DNA of 64,000 nucleotides from DATEOR01 sp036279015 (GTDB taxonomy: Bacteria; Actinomycetota; Thermoleophilia; Gaiellales; Gaiellaceae), in assembly GCA_036279015.1 (NCBI GenBank), contig DASUJY010000006.1, positions 42,281-106,280 of the forward strand, given 5' to 3'. A program made the position numbers and the translations under genes. Below the pieces are notes generated by a model. It made no database searches. It had not been told where the DNA came from and saw nothing but the letters and a program-made list of their open reading frames with translations. Shown piece after piece: positions 37,053 through 45,023 of this stretch (the first letter of the stretch is position 1; each line of letters begins with the position of its first letter).

Positions 37053-38003
37053 TCAGGCGCTTCGGCGTGTGACGCTGCTTCCGTCCACCGAATGCGTTCC
37101 CCAGGAGAAAGAGACCCCGAGCAGCCGCTCCAGGCGCGCGTTCGGTTCGGCGAAGGCCTCCTCGAGGCGCGCCCTGATCTCGGGCTCTATCCGGGCATAC
37201 GGCTTCTTGTTTCGCGCCTCGAATGTCTCGAGGCGCCAATCGCGAAGCCCGAGGAAGTTAAGCACCTCCGAGTACGTCTCCGCAGGGGCGGCCAGGAGCT
37301 TCTCGGTCTGCACGACGAGGAGTTGCTCTCTGGGGAAGCGCTCGAGCCAGCGCTCGAGCTGCTCGGCGTAGAGGCCGCGCCGCAAGTAGGCGCGATGGCG
37401 GTGGTGGGGGTGCCTGTGGCGACCGCTGGGTGGGAGCTCCTCGGCGGCTCCGTGCAGCCACTCCTCGACGTCCTTGAGGCGTTCTGGCTCGGCGGCGAGA
37501 GCCTCCTCGAAGGAGAGCTTCTCTCGCCCCTTACGTCGATTCAGCTGGAAGTGCGAGTACGCCCGCTCCACGGGGTCGCGGAGGATCGCGATCAGCTTGA
37601 CGTCCGGGACCGTCTCCGCGACCCGCGCAGGGACGGCGGGATGGAACATGTAGTAGGGGGTCGCCTCTCCTGCCTGAAGGTTGCGTCCGCGCCTGCGATA
37701 GCGCGCCCTCGTCGCCTCGAGCGGAAAGAAGGAGCGGTACCAATCGACTCCCTTGCCGAACTTCTCGTCGAAGAAGTGGATCTCCTTCGACCAGCTCACC
37801 ATGGCGTCGCGACCCCTCGGCCCCGAGACGTCGGGGTGCCGGAGCAGGTAGTCGAAGAGCGACGTCGTCCCGGCGCGCTGGGCGCCGATGATCAGGAACG
37901 TGGGAAGCATCCGGCGCGAGCGCGTCGCGTGGCGGAAGCGTTTGAGCGCCGGCCTCGCGGCGCGCCTCACCGGCGTCGGCAGCCGAGCCATCCGCGGGAT
38001 CAT
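37053..38003 (-). CDS. Sulfotransferase (heparan-sulfate-type, Sulfotransfer_1-like)
   Basis: A 316-residue PAPS-dependent sulfotransferase. LPTFLIIGAQRAGTTSLFDYLLRHPDV near 33-59 is the phosphosulfate loop. KLIAILRDPVERAYSHFQLNRRKGRE near 135-160 is the classic 3'-phosphate motif (RDPVERAYSHF) of heparan sulfate N- and 3-O-sulfotransferases and bacterial NodH-like enzymes. WSKEIHFFD near 82 supplies the conserved Lys-Glu pair. This is the most canonical of the five sulfotransferase domains in the window. It lies 22 bases after the Wzt gene in the exporter operon, so sulfation and export of the same polymer is likely. The N-terminal 30 residues are basic. Confidence 0.92.
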   Translation of the reverse strand: MIPRMARLPTPVRRAARPALKRFRHATRSRRMLPTFLIIGAQRAGTTSLFDYLLRHPDVSGPRGRDAMVSWSKEIHFFDEKFGKGVDWYRSFFPLEATRARYRRRGRNLQAGEATPYYMFHPAVPARVAETVPDVKLIAILRDPVERAYSHFQLNRRKGREKLSFEEALAAEPERLKDVEEWLHGAAEELPPSGRHRHPHHRHRAYLRRGLYAEQLERWLERFPREQLLVVQTEKLLAAPAETYSEVLNFLGLRDWRLETFEARNKKPYARIEPEIRARLEEAFAEPNARLERLLGVSFSWGTHSVDGSSVTRRSA

Positions 38004-38025
38004 AGACGCGCCTCCGCGGTCTGCC

Positions 38026-38847
38026 TCACTCCTCGTCCGTGGCCTCGCTCTCGCCCACTTGCAGGAATTCCCTGTAGGCCTGGATCACCGCGGAGGACTC
38101 GTCGCGCATCGCGATCCGGCCCTCGTGCATCCAGATCGCCTCGTTGCAGAGCTGGCGGATGCTCCGCAGGCCGTGGCTGACGAGCACGATCGCGCGCGCC
38201 TGTGAGCAGAGCTCGCGCATCTTCTCGAAGGACTTCTCCTTGAAGCGCGCGTCGCCGGCCGACAGCGCCTCGTCGATGAGGAGGATGTCCGGCTCCATGT
38301 TGACGGCGACCGAGAAGGCGAGGCGCCCGTACATCCCCGAGGAGTACGTCCGCATCGGCAAGTCCATGAAGTCCCCGAGCTCCGCGAAGGCTGCGATCTC
38401 CTCGAACTTGGCGGCCACCTGATCACGCGTCAGCCCGGCGGCGAGCCCTCCGAGCACGACGTTTTCCCGCCCGGTCAAGTCCCTGTTGAAGCCGACCCCA
38501 AGGGCGAGAAGGGTGCTCACGCGGCCGACCACCTCAACGCGTCCTCGCGTCGGCGGGAGGATGCCGGCGAGCGTTCGGAGCAGGGTCGACTTGCCCGCTC
38601 CGTTGACGCCGACGACGCCCAGGACGGCGCCGTGCGGGACCTCGAAGGAGACGTCGCGGACGGCCTTGATCTCGCGGATGACCCGCTCTCGACGGCCGAG
38701 GCGGATGAGGGTCTTCTGCAGCGTCGGCTTCTTCTCCACCGTGGTGCGGTAGGTGACCGAGAGCCGGTCCACCTTGACCACCCAGTCGGGGGCCGCCGCC
38801 GCTTGCTCGTCGGTGTCGAGGGCGGCCTCGTCAGAGACGGATCGCAA
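38026..38847 (-). CDS. wzt: Polysaccharide ABC exporter, ATP-binding protein (Wzt/TagH type)
   Basis: A 273-residue ATPase: Walker A GVNGAGKSTLL near 85-95, signature YSSGMYGRLAF near 185, Walker B DILLIDEALSAGD near 205-217, and the switch His in VLVSHGLRS. It energises export of a lipid-linked glycan through the Wzm-type permease. It ends soon after the ATPase domain, so the C-terminal carbohydrate-binding domain found in some Wzt proteins is absent. That resembles TagH/teichoic-acid or simple capsule exporters, where the polymer is not recognised by its end modification. The start overlaps the permease gene by 17 bases. Confidence 0.94.
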   Translation of the reverse strand: MRSVSDEAALDTDEQAAAAPDWVVKVDRLSVTYRTTVEKKPTLQKTLIRLGRRERVIREIKAVRDVSFEVPHGAVLGVVGVNGAGKSTLLRTLAGILPPTRGRVEVVGRVSTLLALGVGFNRDLTGRENVVLGGLAAGLTRDQVAAKFEEIAAFAELGDFMDLPMRTYSSGMYGRLAFSVAVNMEPDILLIDEALSAGDARFKEKSFEKMRELCSQARAIVLVSHGLRSIRQLCNEAIWMHEGRIAMRDESSAVIQAYREFLQVGESEATDEE

Positions 38848-39700
38848 ACTCTCTCTCCCTGGAGATGAAGAAGAGCGCGCCCACGACGACCGTCCCGGCC
38901 GCCCAGGCGAGCCCGCCGAGCATGTAGCCGAGCGGCGGGTTCTTCCCTTCGATGACGACGTCGTTCAGCGCGCCGAGGAGCGGATACATGGGGTTGGCGG
39001 CGAGGAGCGGCTTGAGGCCGCTCGGCACGTCCTCGGCGTAGAAGAGGATCGGCGACGTGTAGAGCCAGATGCGCGTGAAGTAGGGCAGGAAGTTGGTCAG
39101 GTCGCGGAAGTAGACCTGGGCCGTCCCGGTGAACATGGCCGCTCCGGCGGCGAAGGCCACGAAGAGAACGAGAATCGGCACGACCCAGAGGAGATGGAAT
39201 CCGACGGGGAGCCCGACGACCGCGTGGACGATCGCGTACACCGCCACCGTCGGCAGGAACCGCATCACGGAGACGAGCACGGACTCGAGCGGCAGGATGA
39301 GGCGCGGAAACGCCGTGTTGAGGAGAAGGCGCCCGCCGCCGACCACCGAGCGCGCGCCCTGGCCGACCGAGGTGCTGACGAGGCGGAAGGCGAAGAGGCT
39401 CATCATTAGGTGCGCCAGAAACTCGGAGCCGCGGCCGCCGTGGCGGATGATGTAGACGAGCGTGAAGTAGACGATCGCGAGCATGACCGGGTTGAGCACC
39501 AGCCAGAGCTGCCCGAGGGTCGTGTTGAAGTGCTGGGCGCGCAGACTTGTGCGCGCGAGCTCGAAGAGGAACTGCCGCCGCCGCCAAAGCGCGCGGAAGT
39601 AGGCGCCGAGAGGCGGGAGGCCGACCTTGTGCGGCTCGTAGACGTGCCACTCGCCGCCGAAGTCGTCTCCGCGCCCGCGGCGCTCGGCAACGGCGCTCAC
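38831..39700 (-). CDS. wzm: Polysaccharide ABC exporter, permease (Wzm/TagG type)
   Basis: A 289-residue ABC-2-type membrane protein with six hydrophobic segments, preceded by about 40 cytoplasmic residues (LPPLGAYFRALWRRRQFLFELARTSLRAQHFNTTLGQLW). The RxxLRAQ...LGxxW pattern before the first segment is the hallmark of Wzm/TagG/KpsM. With the ATPase encoded by the overlapping next gene it forms the export channel for a polyprenyl-linked polymer. The CDP-alcohol phosphotransferase gene ends 64 bases upstream, which makes a teichoic-acid-like phosphopolymer a reasonable cargo. Confidence 0.93.
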   Translation of the reverse strand: MSAVAERRGRGDDFGGEWHVYEPHKVGLPPLGAYFRALWRRRQFLFELARTSLRAQHFNTTLGQLWLVLNPVMLAIVYFTLVYIIRHGGRGSEFLAHLMMSLFAFRLVSTSVGQGARSVVGGGRLLLNTAFPRLILPLESVLVSVMRFLPTVAVYAIVHAVVGLPVGFHLLWVVPILVLFVAFAAGAAMFTGTAQVYFRDLTNFLPYFTRIWLYTSPILFYAEDVPSGLKPLLAANPMYPLLGALNDVVIEGKNPPLGYMLGGLAWAAGTVVVGALFFISREREFAIRL

Positions 39701-39764
39701 GGCACCACTCCTGTCGGCTCGGCGTTCATCGCGACCAGATTAGTCGTTCGGCCGCTGGATCCCT

Positions 39765-40505
39765 TCACCTGAGGCGGTTCGAAGCGAGGATCGCGGCGAG
39801 GTGGCCGGCGACCGCCACCCCGGCCGCGGCGGCGAGCGCGATGAGGAGGCCGCGGCTCCAGCCGAGCCCGCCTGCGAGCTCGTCGGCGACCGCGGCCGCG
39901 AGCATGAGGAGCGAGGCCTCGATCGCCTGGAAGGGGCGCACCGCGGGGAGGAGCCGCGGCGTCGCGGGGCTGTCCGCCGCCTCATTCTCGGCCGGGAGGC
40001 GGCCCGAGCGGTTGAGCGCGTAGCCGACGAGGTGCGTCTCCGACTTGAGGAGGAGGATCAGCACCGAGGTGAGGAGCCCGAGAGCGGTCCAGCCGCCGAT
40101 CGAGCCCCAGCCGCCGTCGGCGCGGACGCCGAGGGCAGCCGGCAGTGCCGCTTCCGTCGAGTAATGCGCGAGCTGGTCGATGTACAAGCCCTTCGGCGAG
40201 AACGTCTTCCGCCAGCGCGCCACCTCGCCGTCGGCGCAGTCGAGCAGGAGCTGGAGCTGGACGAGCAGAACCGTCCCGACGGCGAGCCAGACGCCCGAGA
40301 AGGTGAGGCAGAGCGCAGCGAGGAGCCCTGCGGGGATCATGAGCGCCGTGACGCCGTTGGCAGGGAGCGGGGTCGGCAGGAGGAGCCGCGTCAGGTAGGG
40401 GGAGACGCGGCGCATGTAGAGCCTCCCTGCCCAGTGCTCGGCCGCAGGACGGGCGAGGAGCCAGTCGGGCTGCGTCTCCGCTCGGAGCTCAGCGATCGAC
40501 GGCAT
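39765..40505 (-). CDS. CDP-alcohol phosphotransferase family protein with altered catalytic motif
   Basis: A 246-residue membrane enzyme with about six hydrophobic segments. The CDP-alcohol phosphotransferase motif reads Asp89-x2-Asp92-Gly93-x2-Ala96-Arg97-x8-Gly106-x3-Asp110-x3-His114. The last position, the catalytic-base Asp in characterised members, is His. The enzyme would move a phospho-alcohol from a CDP-activated donor to an acceptor hydroxyl in the membrane. Its gene overlaps the glycerol-1-phosphate dehydrogenase gene by 17 bases, which overlaps or abuts the nucleotidyltransferase gene. The likely donor is therefore CDP-glycerol built on sn-glycerol-1-phosphate, but the acceptor is unknown. 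The His form may mark a subfamily rather than a dead enzyme. Confidence 0.88.
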   Translation of the reverse strand: MPSIAELRAETQPDWLLARPAAEHWAGRLYMRRVSPYLTRLLLPTPLPANGVTALMIPAGLLAALCLTFSGVWLAVGTVLLVQLQLLLDCADGEVARWRKTFSPKGLYIDQLAHYSTEAALPAALGVRADGGWGSIGGWTALGLLTSVLILLLKSETHLVGYALNRSGRLPAENEAADSPATPRLLPAVRPFQAIEASLLMLAAAVADELAGGLGWSRGLLIALAAAAGVAVAGHLAAILASNRLR

Positions 40506-41526
40506 CGACGAAGCTCCGGACGCGCTCGCGAATCTGGCCCTCGTCCAGCTCGAGGCGCTCGAGGATCGTGTAGCGGTCGGGGCGGGTCGAGGGGGCCTTC
40601 TCGACCGCCGCGCAGAACTGATCCTCCGAGAGCCCCAGGTCGCCGGGCGTGCGGGCGACGCCGTGGCGGCCGAAGGCGGCGCCGAGCGGCTCGAAGAGCT
40701 CGTCCTGGCGCAGGAACGAGGCGAAGAGCGATCCGACCGCGACTTGCTCGCCGTGGCTCGCCTGCCCGGGGTGGAGCGCGTCGAGCGCGTGCGAGATCTC
40801 GTGGCAGGCGCCGCTGCACGGGCGACTCGAGCCGGCCACGGCCATGGCGAGCCCGCCCAGGACGAGCGCTTCGGCGAGCGTTCGGTGGAAACCGTCCGAC
40901 CCGAGGTCGTCGGTTCGCCTCAGGAGCGCCTCGGCTCCCGAGCGCGCAAAGGCGGCCGCGAGCCCGTCGACGGGCTCGCCGCGATCCGCGGCCGCGAGCT
41001 CCCAGTCGGCGAGCGCGCCGAGGTTCGAGAGCGCGTCGCCGATCCCCGAGCGCAGCTGCTCCGGCGGAGAACGACGCACGTAGTCGAGGTCGACGACGAC
41101 GGCGATCGGGATGGGGACACCGTAGGAGCCCTTGCGTCCGCCGTCCTCGAGCGAGGCGACGGGCGAGGCGAGGCCGTCATGGGCGAGGTTCGTCGCCACC
41201 GAGACCATCGGCAGCCCCGCCTGGCCGGCGGCGTACTTGGCGACGTCGAGCGTGCGCCCGCCGCCGATTCCGACGACCGCGTCGAAGGAGCCCTGGTGGA
41301 GGATCTCGACGAGTTCGTGAGCGGCGGCGACCGTGCCCCCGCTGACGGGATGGACGGTCCCGTTGGCGAGGCGCGGGCGGAGCTCGGCGGCGACCTCCTC
41401 GCCCTGGCCGGGCCCGACGACCACGGCGACGTGCCCGCCCGCCGAAATGCGCCCGTCGCCGAGGAGGCGCGGAAGCGCCGCCACCGCTCCGCTCCGGATC
41501 TCGATCGCGAGCGGGAAGGCGACCAT
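40489..41526 (-). CDS. sn-Glycerol-1-phosphate dehydrogenase (EgsA/AraM-like)
   Basis: Reduces dihydroxyacetone phosphate to sn-glycerol-1-phosphate, the stereoisomer used in archaeal lipids. The 345 residues carry the nucleotide motif AVVGIGGGRTLDVAKY near 83-98 and the diagnostic MVSVATNLAHDGLASPVAS near 107-125. Metal-site histidines lie in CSGACHEISHALD and in QASHGEQVAVGSL near 240-265. Bacterial examples include AraM of Bacillus. The ATG at 41526 (MVAFPL) is preferred; a GTG at 41544 is in frame and would overlap the upstream gene. It sits between a nucleotidyltransferase and a CDP-alcohol phosphotransferase. This implies activation and transfer of glycerol-1-phosphate rather than prenyl ether formation, since no PcrB/GGGP synthase gene is nearby. 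Confidence 0.88.
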   Translation of the reverse strand: MVAFPLAIEIRSGAVAALPRLLGDGRISAGGHVAVVVGPGQGEEVAAELRPRLANGTVHPVSGGTVAAAHELVEILHQGSFDAVVGIGGGRTLDVAKYAAGQAGLPMVSVATNLAHDGLASPVASLEDGGRKGSYGVPIPIAVVVDLDYVRRSPPEQLRSGIGDALSNLGALADWELAAADRGEPVDGLAAAFARSGAEALLRRTDDLGSDGFHRTLAEALVLGGLAMAVAGSSRPCSGACHEISHALDALHPGQASHGEQVAVGSLFASFLRQDELFEPLGAAFGRHGVARTPGDLGLSEDQFCAAVEKAPSTRPDRYTILERLELDEGQIRERVRSFVDAVDR

Positions 41527-41531
41527 GCGCG

Positions 41532-42302
41532 CTAGAAGCGGCACGCGATCTCCCGTGCGCGAGCGAGGTCGGCGTCGTCGTCGACCTCGACCCAGTCCGC
41601 CGTCCCGATCGCGGCGGCGCGCACGCCGCCGCCACGGTCGACGAGCTCCTGGAAGCCGTCCTCGTAGTAGAGGGACGGGTCGCGGCGCCAGGTCGCCTCG
41701 AGCGCATCCGCGAGAGCCTCCGCCGCCGCGGCGCCCACGAGTGCGACGCCGATGTACTCGCCGTCAGCCGGGTCGAGCTCCTTGCCGATCCGCTCGAGGC
41801 GTCCCCCGCCGTCGAGCACGACCTTCATCGCCTCCGGGCCGGGCGGGCGCGCCTCGTCCACGGCGAGGAGGACGTCGTCGCCCGCGGCCGCGAGCAGCGC
41901 CTCCTCGACACTACGCGGATGGACGGTATCGCCGTTCACGACGAGGGCACCGTCCGCGAACGCCTCGCGCGCGAGCCAGAGCGAGTGGGCGTTGTTCCAC
42001 TCCACTGCGCGCTCGTTCAGTAGCGCCTCCACCCGCAGGCCGTGCCGCTCCTCCAGCGCCGGCACGACCTCGTCGACCCGCTCCGCTGCGAACCCGGTCA
42101 CGACGACGACCTCATCGATGCCGGCCGAGGCGAGGTTGGCGAGGACGAGGTCGAGGATCGTCCCCGCCTCGCCGAGCGGCAGGAGCGTCTTCGGGAGGTC
42201 GCGAGTGAGCGCGCCGAGGCGGCGGCCGGGCCCGGCGGCGAGCACCACGCCCTTCACCGACGGCTCGTCTCGTCCGGGCTCATGGGACGACGGTTCTATC
42301 AT
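41532..42302 (-). CDS. Nucleotidyltransferase (CTP:phospho-alcohol cytidylyltransferase-like)
   Basis: A 256-residue NTP transferase with a GT-A-like Rossmann core: VKGVVLAAGPGRRLGALTRDLPKTLLPLG near 16-44 (the nucleotide loop and the Lys of the PK motif), VVVTGFAAERVDEVV near 68, and EWNNAHSLWLA near 98. The metal Asp is in LVVNGDTVHP near 118-127. This is the IPCT/LicC-like arrangement, which activates inositol phosphate, phosphocholine or similar compounds with CTP. From its neighbours, the substrate is probably sn-glycerol-1-phosphate, giving CDP-glycerol. It is the first gene of a minus-strand operon that runs through the phosphotransferase and ABC exporter to the sulfotransferase. It is separated by 14 bases from a divergent glycosyltransferase. 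Confidence 0.88.
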   Translation of the reverse strand: MIEPSSHEPGRDEPSVKGVVLAAGPGRRLGALTRDLPKTLLPLGEAGTILDLVLANLASAGIDEVVVVTGFAAERVDEVVPALEERHGLRVEALLNERAVEWNNAHSLWLAREAFADGALVVNGDTVHPRSVEEALLAAAGDDVLLAVDEARPPGPEAMKVVLDGGGRLERIGKELDPADGEYIGVALVGAAAAEALADALEATWRRDPSLYYEDGFQELVDRGGGVRAAAIGTADWVEVDDDADLARAREIACRF

Positions 42303-42316
42303 GGCGACTCGTCCCG

Positions 42317-43300
42317 ATGAGCGAAGCGAAGACCGAGAGAAGGCGCGCCGGGTCGTCCTTCGTCATCGCGACGCGGAGCCGGCCCGACTACCTGGTCGGC
42401 ACGGTCCGGAGCCTCGTCGGGCAGACCGTGCTCCCAGGCGAGCTCTGCATCGTCGACTCGAGCGACGAGACGCCGAGCCGGGCGGAGATCGAGGAGCTCT
42501 GCCGGGAGGCGGGGGTCGAGCTCGAGTACGTCCATCCGGCGCCGCGAGGCCTCACGATCCAGCGCAACATAGGCATCGACCGCACCGTCGGCGACCCGGT
42601 CTTCCTGATCGACGACGACGTGCGCCTGGCCGAGGACGTCCACGAGCAGGTGCTTGCCGAGTACGAGCGCTGGGGCCCCGAGCTCGGGGGCGTGCGGGCG
42701 GCTCCGGTTCATCCGCCCAGCCCGGGGCCGGCCACCATTCTCTGGCGCAAGGCCTTCGGGATGGGCGGCTGGTGGCCCGAGGCGAGCGGGAGGATGCGGG
42801 GCGGTTTCTTCGTCGAGGGCGTCGCCTCCTCGGCGGATGTGCGCAGGCTCGAGTACCAGAACGGCTGGTTCATGTCCTACCGGCGCCGGGTCTTCGACGA
42901 GGAGCGCTTCGACGAGCGGCTCGCCGGCTATGCGTTCAAGGAAGACATCGACTTCTCCTACCGGCTCGCGAAGCGCGGCTACGTGCTGGTGCAGACGCCG
43001 AAGGCCCTCGTCGACCACCTGAAGGCGCCCGCCGACCGGCTCTCGCCCTTCCAGCTCCAGCGGATGATGCTCGGCAACCAGTTCTACCTGCATCGCAAGA
43101 ACATGCCGCAGACCCCCCGCTACAAGGCCGCCCTCTGGTGGGCTCTCCTCGGGATGCTCGTCCTGAATGCCGGCAAGGCGGCGCACACGCGGGAGGCAGG
43201 CTGGCTCTCGGGCCTTCTCGTCGGCGCGTGGGAGCAGGCGCGCGGCCGCGGGCTCGTCGCTTCGGCAGGGCGCGACGAAGTACCTGCAAATCAGCCGTGA
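42317..43300 (+). CDS. Family 2 glycosyltransferase
   Basis: A 327-residue GT-A enzyme: SSFVIATRSRPDYLVGTVRSLVGQTV near 14-39, CIVDSSDETPS, a metal motif in PVFLIDDDVRLAEDVHEQVLAEY near 93-115, and a later GYAFKEDIDFSYRLAKRG near 208-225 (the acceptor-base ED region). The C-terminal 60 residues have one hydrophobic stretch (ALWWALLGMLVLNAG), so membrane association is likely. The start is 14 bases from the divergent nucleotidyltransferase start. It begins a plus-strand series of two glycosyltransferases, a phosphoglycosyl transferase and an ATP-grasp enzyme. Confidence 0.9.
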   Translation: MSEAKTERRRAGSSFVIATRSRPDYLVGTVRSLVGQTVLPGELCIVDSSDETPSRAEIEELCREAGVELEYVHPAPRGLTIQRNIGIDRTVGDPVFLIDDDVRLAEDVHEQVLAEYERWGPELGGVRAAPVHPPSPGPATILWRKAFGMGGWWPEASGRMRGGFFVEGVASSADVRRLEYQNGWFMSYRRRVFDEERFDERLAGYAFKEDIDFSYRLAKRGYVLVQTPKALVDHLKAPADRLSPFQLQRMMLGNQFYLHRKNMPQTPRYKAALWWALLGMLVLNAGKAAHTREAGWLSGLLVGAWEQARGRGLVASAGRDEVPANQP

Positions 43301-43316
43301 GTACGATCCACCCGCA

Positions 43317-44444
43317 GTGATTCTCGCAATCGTCTTCTGGATCAGCCTCGGCGCGATCGTCTGGACGCATGCCGGCTACCCGCTCGCCGTCGGCGCTCTC
43401 GCCGTCCTTCGGAGACGGAGGATCGCCAAGGCCGAGATCACGCCGTCGGTCGCGATCGTCGTCGCCGCCCACAACGAGGAGGCAGTCATCGACCGGGTCG
43501 TCGAGAGCCTGCTTGCCCAGGACTACCCCCGCGACCTCCTCGAGGTCGTGGTCGCCTCGGACGGGTCGACGGACGGCATGGAGGCCCGCGTGGAGGCCCT
43601 CGCCGAGCGCGACGCGCGGGTGCGGCTCGTCAGGTGCGGCCGCGGCGGCAAGGTCGCCGCGCAGAACGCGGCAGTCCGCACCGTCGAGACCGAGGTGGTC
43701 GCCTTCGCGGACGCCGGCGCCGTCTGGGCTCCCGATGCGCTCGCCAAGCTGGTACGGAGCCTCGCCGACCCGAAGGTCGGCTACGTCGCCGGGCGCGTCG
43801 TCCTCGGCGAGCCCGACGGCACCAACCGCGAGGGCGCCTACTGGCGCTACGAGCTCTGGCTCAGGAAGGCCGAGTCCGCGCTCGGCTCGATCACGGGGGG
43901 CAACGGCGCGATCTACGCGCTCCGCCGCGAGGACTACGTCGAGGTCGACCCGCGCTTCGGGCACGACCTCACCTTCCCCTACGTCACCGTGCAGCGCGGG
44001 AAGCGCGCGGTCTACGAGCCCGAGGCGCGCGCCTGGGACCGGCCCGCGCGCGACCTCGAGGACGAGTACGGCCGCAAGGTGCGCATGTTCGAGCACTGCT
44101 GGCTGATCCTGCTCCGGGGCCGCATGCTGCGCGGGATCGGCCCGCTCTATGCCTTCGAGCTCTTCGCGCACCGCGTCCTGCGCTACGCAAGCGGGCTCGT
44201 CCACCTCGTCCTGCTCGGGACGAGCATCGCCCTCGTCGGCGAGGGGCTCGTGTACGAGCTCGTGCTCGCGGCGCAGCTCACCCTCCTCGTCCTCGCTGTC
44301 GCCGGGAGGCTGCGGCTGCCCGTCCCGGGCGCCGGGATCGCCTACTACTACGTGCTCGTCACGTGGGCGACGGTCGCCGCCCTTTTTCGTTACGTGCGTT
44401 TCGGTGTCCCGCCCGTATGGGAGAAGGTGGAGGGGACACGCTGA
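43317..44444 (+). CDS. Membrane-embedded family 2 glycosyltransferase (processive-type)
   Basis: A 375-residue protein with an N-terminal hydrophobic segment (ILAIVFWISLGAIVW, residues 2-16). A GT2 domain follows: VAIVVAAHNEEAVIDRVVESLLAQDYP near 45-71, VVVASDGSTDG, and EVVAFADAGAVWAPDAL with a DAG-type metal site. ITGGNGAIYALRREDY and a GHDLTFPYVTVQRG region follow. Three C-terminal hydrophobic segments lie near 280-365. The layout matches the cellulose-synthase/hyaluronan-synthase-like and IcaA-like GT2 proteins. The GTG at 43317 comes 16 bases after the upstream stop. The end (TGA at 44442-44444) overlaps a probable CTG start of the next gene. Confidence 0.88.
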   Translation: MILAIVFWISLGAIVWTHAGYPLAVGALAVLRRRRIAKAEITPSVAIVVAAHNEEAVIDRVVESLLAQDYPRDLLEVVVASDGSTDGMEARVEALAERDARVRLVRCGRGGKVAAQNAAVRTVETEVVAFADAGAVWAPDALAKLVRSLADPKVGYVAGRVVLGEPDGTNREGAYWRYELWLRKAESALGSITGGNGAIYALRREDYVEVDPRFGHDLTFPYVTVQRGKRAVYEPEARAWDRPARDLEDEYGRKVRMFEHCWLILLRGRMLRGIGPLYAFELFAHRVLRYASGLVHLVLLGTSIALVGEGLVYELVLAAQLTLLVLAVAGRLRLPVPGAGIAYYYVLVTWATVAALFRYVRFGVPPVWEKVEGTR

Positions 44445-45019
44445 ACAGGGTCGTGGACCTCGTCGGCGCCGGGGTCGGGCTCGCCCTCGCAAGCCCCCTG
44501 CTCGCGCTCGCCGCGCTCGCCATCAAGCTCGACGACGGCGGCCCGGTTTTCTACCGCCAGCGGCGGATCGGGCTCGGGGGCGAGGAGTTCGACCTGATCA
44601 AGCTGCGGACGATGATCCCGGGCGCCGAGGCGCAGGGCGCGGGCTGGGCGGTCGACTACGGCGACCCGCGCATCACGAGGGCCGGGCGTCTCCTCCGCCG
44701 CCTGTCGGTCGACGAGGTGCCGCAGCTCTGGAACGTCCTGCACGGCGAGATGAGCCTCGTCGGGCCGCGGCCGACGCTCGCCTATCAGGTCGAGCAGTAC
44801 ACGCCGAGGCAGTGGCGGCGCCTCGAGGTGAAGCCCGGCCTGACGGGCTGGGCGCAAGTCAACGGCCGCGCGAAGCTCCTCTGGACGGAGAGGATCGAGC
44901 TCGATCTCTGGTATGTCGAGAACCGCTCCGCGTGGCTCGACCTCAAGATCCTGGCGCGGACGCCGCGCGTCCTCTTCAGCGGCACCTACCGCGGCGACAC
45001 GGGCGGCTGGCGAGGCTAG
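44417..45019 (+). CDS. Sugar-phosphate transferase (monotopic phosphoglycosyl transferase), second copy
   Basis: About 200 residues of the PglC/WcaJ C-terminal type: one hydrophobic helix (VVDLVGAGVGLALASPLLALAAL), then FDLIKLRTM near 58, DEVPQLWNVLHGEMSLVGPRPT near 96-117, KPGLTGWAQVNG near 138, and ERIELDLWYVENRS near 158. It starts glycan assembly on undecaprenyl phosphate. The ATG at 44417 is the conventional start but has no Shine-Dalgarno sequence and lies inside the upstream gene. A CTG at 44441 has GGAGGGG six bases upstream, forms a CTGA overlap with the upstream stop, and begins exactly at the conserved NRVVDL. I think the CTG may be the true start. Confidence 0.9.
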   Translation: MGEGGGDTLNRVVDLVGAGVGLALASPLLALAALAIKLDDGGPVFYRQRRIGLGGEEFDLIKLRTMIPGAEAQGAGWAVDYGDPRITRAGRLLRRLSVDEVPQLWNVLHGEMSLVGPRPTLAYQVEQYTPRQWRRLEVKPGLTGWAQVNGRAKLLWTERIELDLWYVENRSAWLDLKILARTPRVLFSGTYRGDTGGWRG

Positions 45020-45023
45020 CGCG

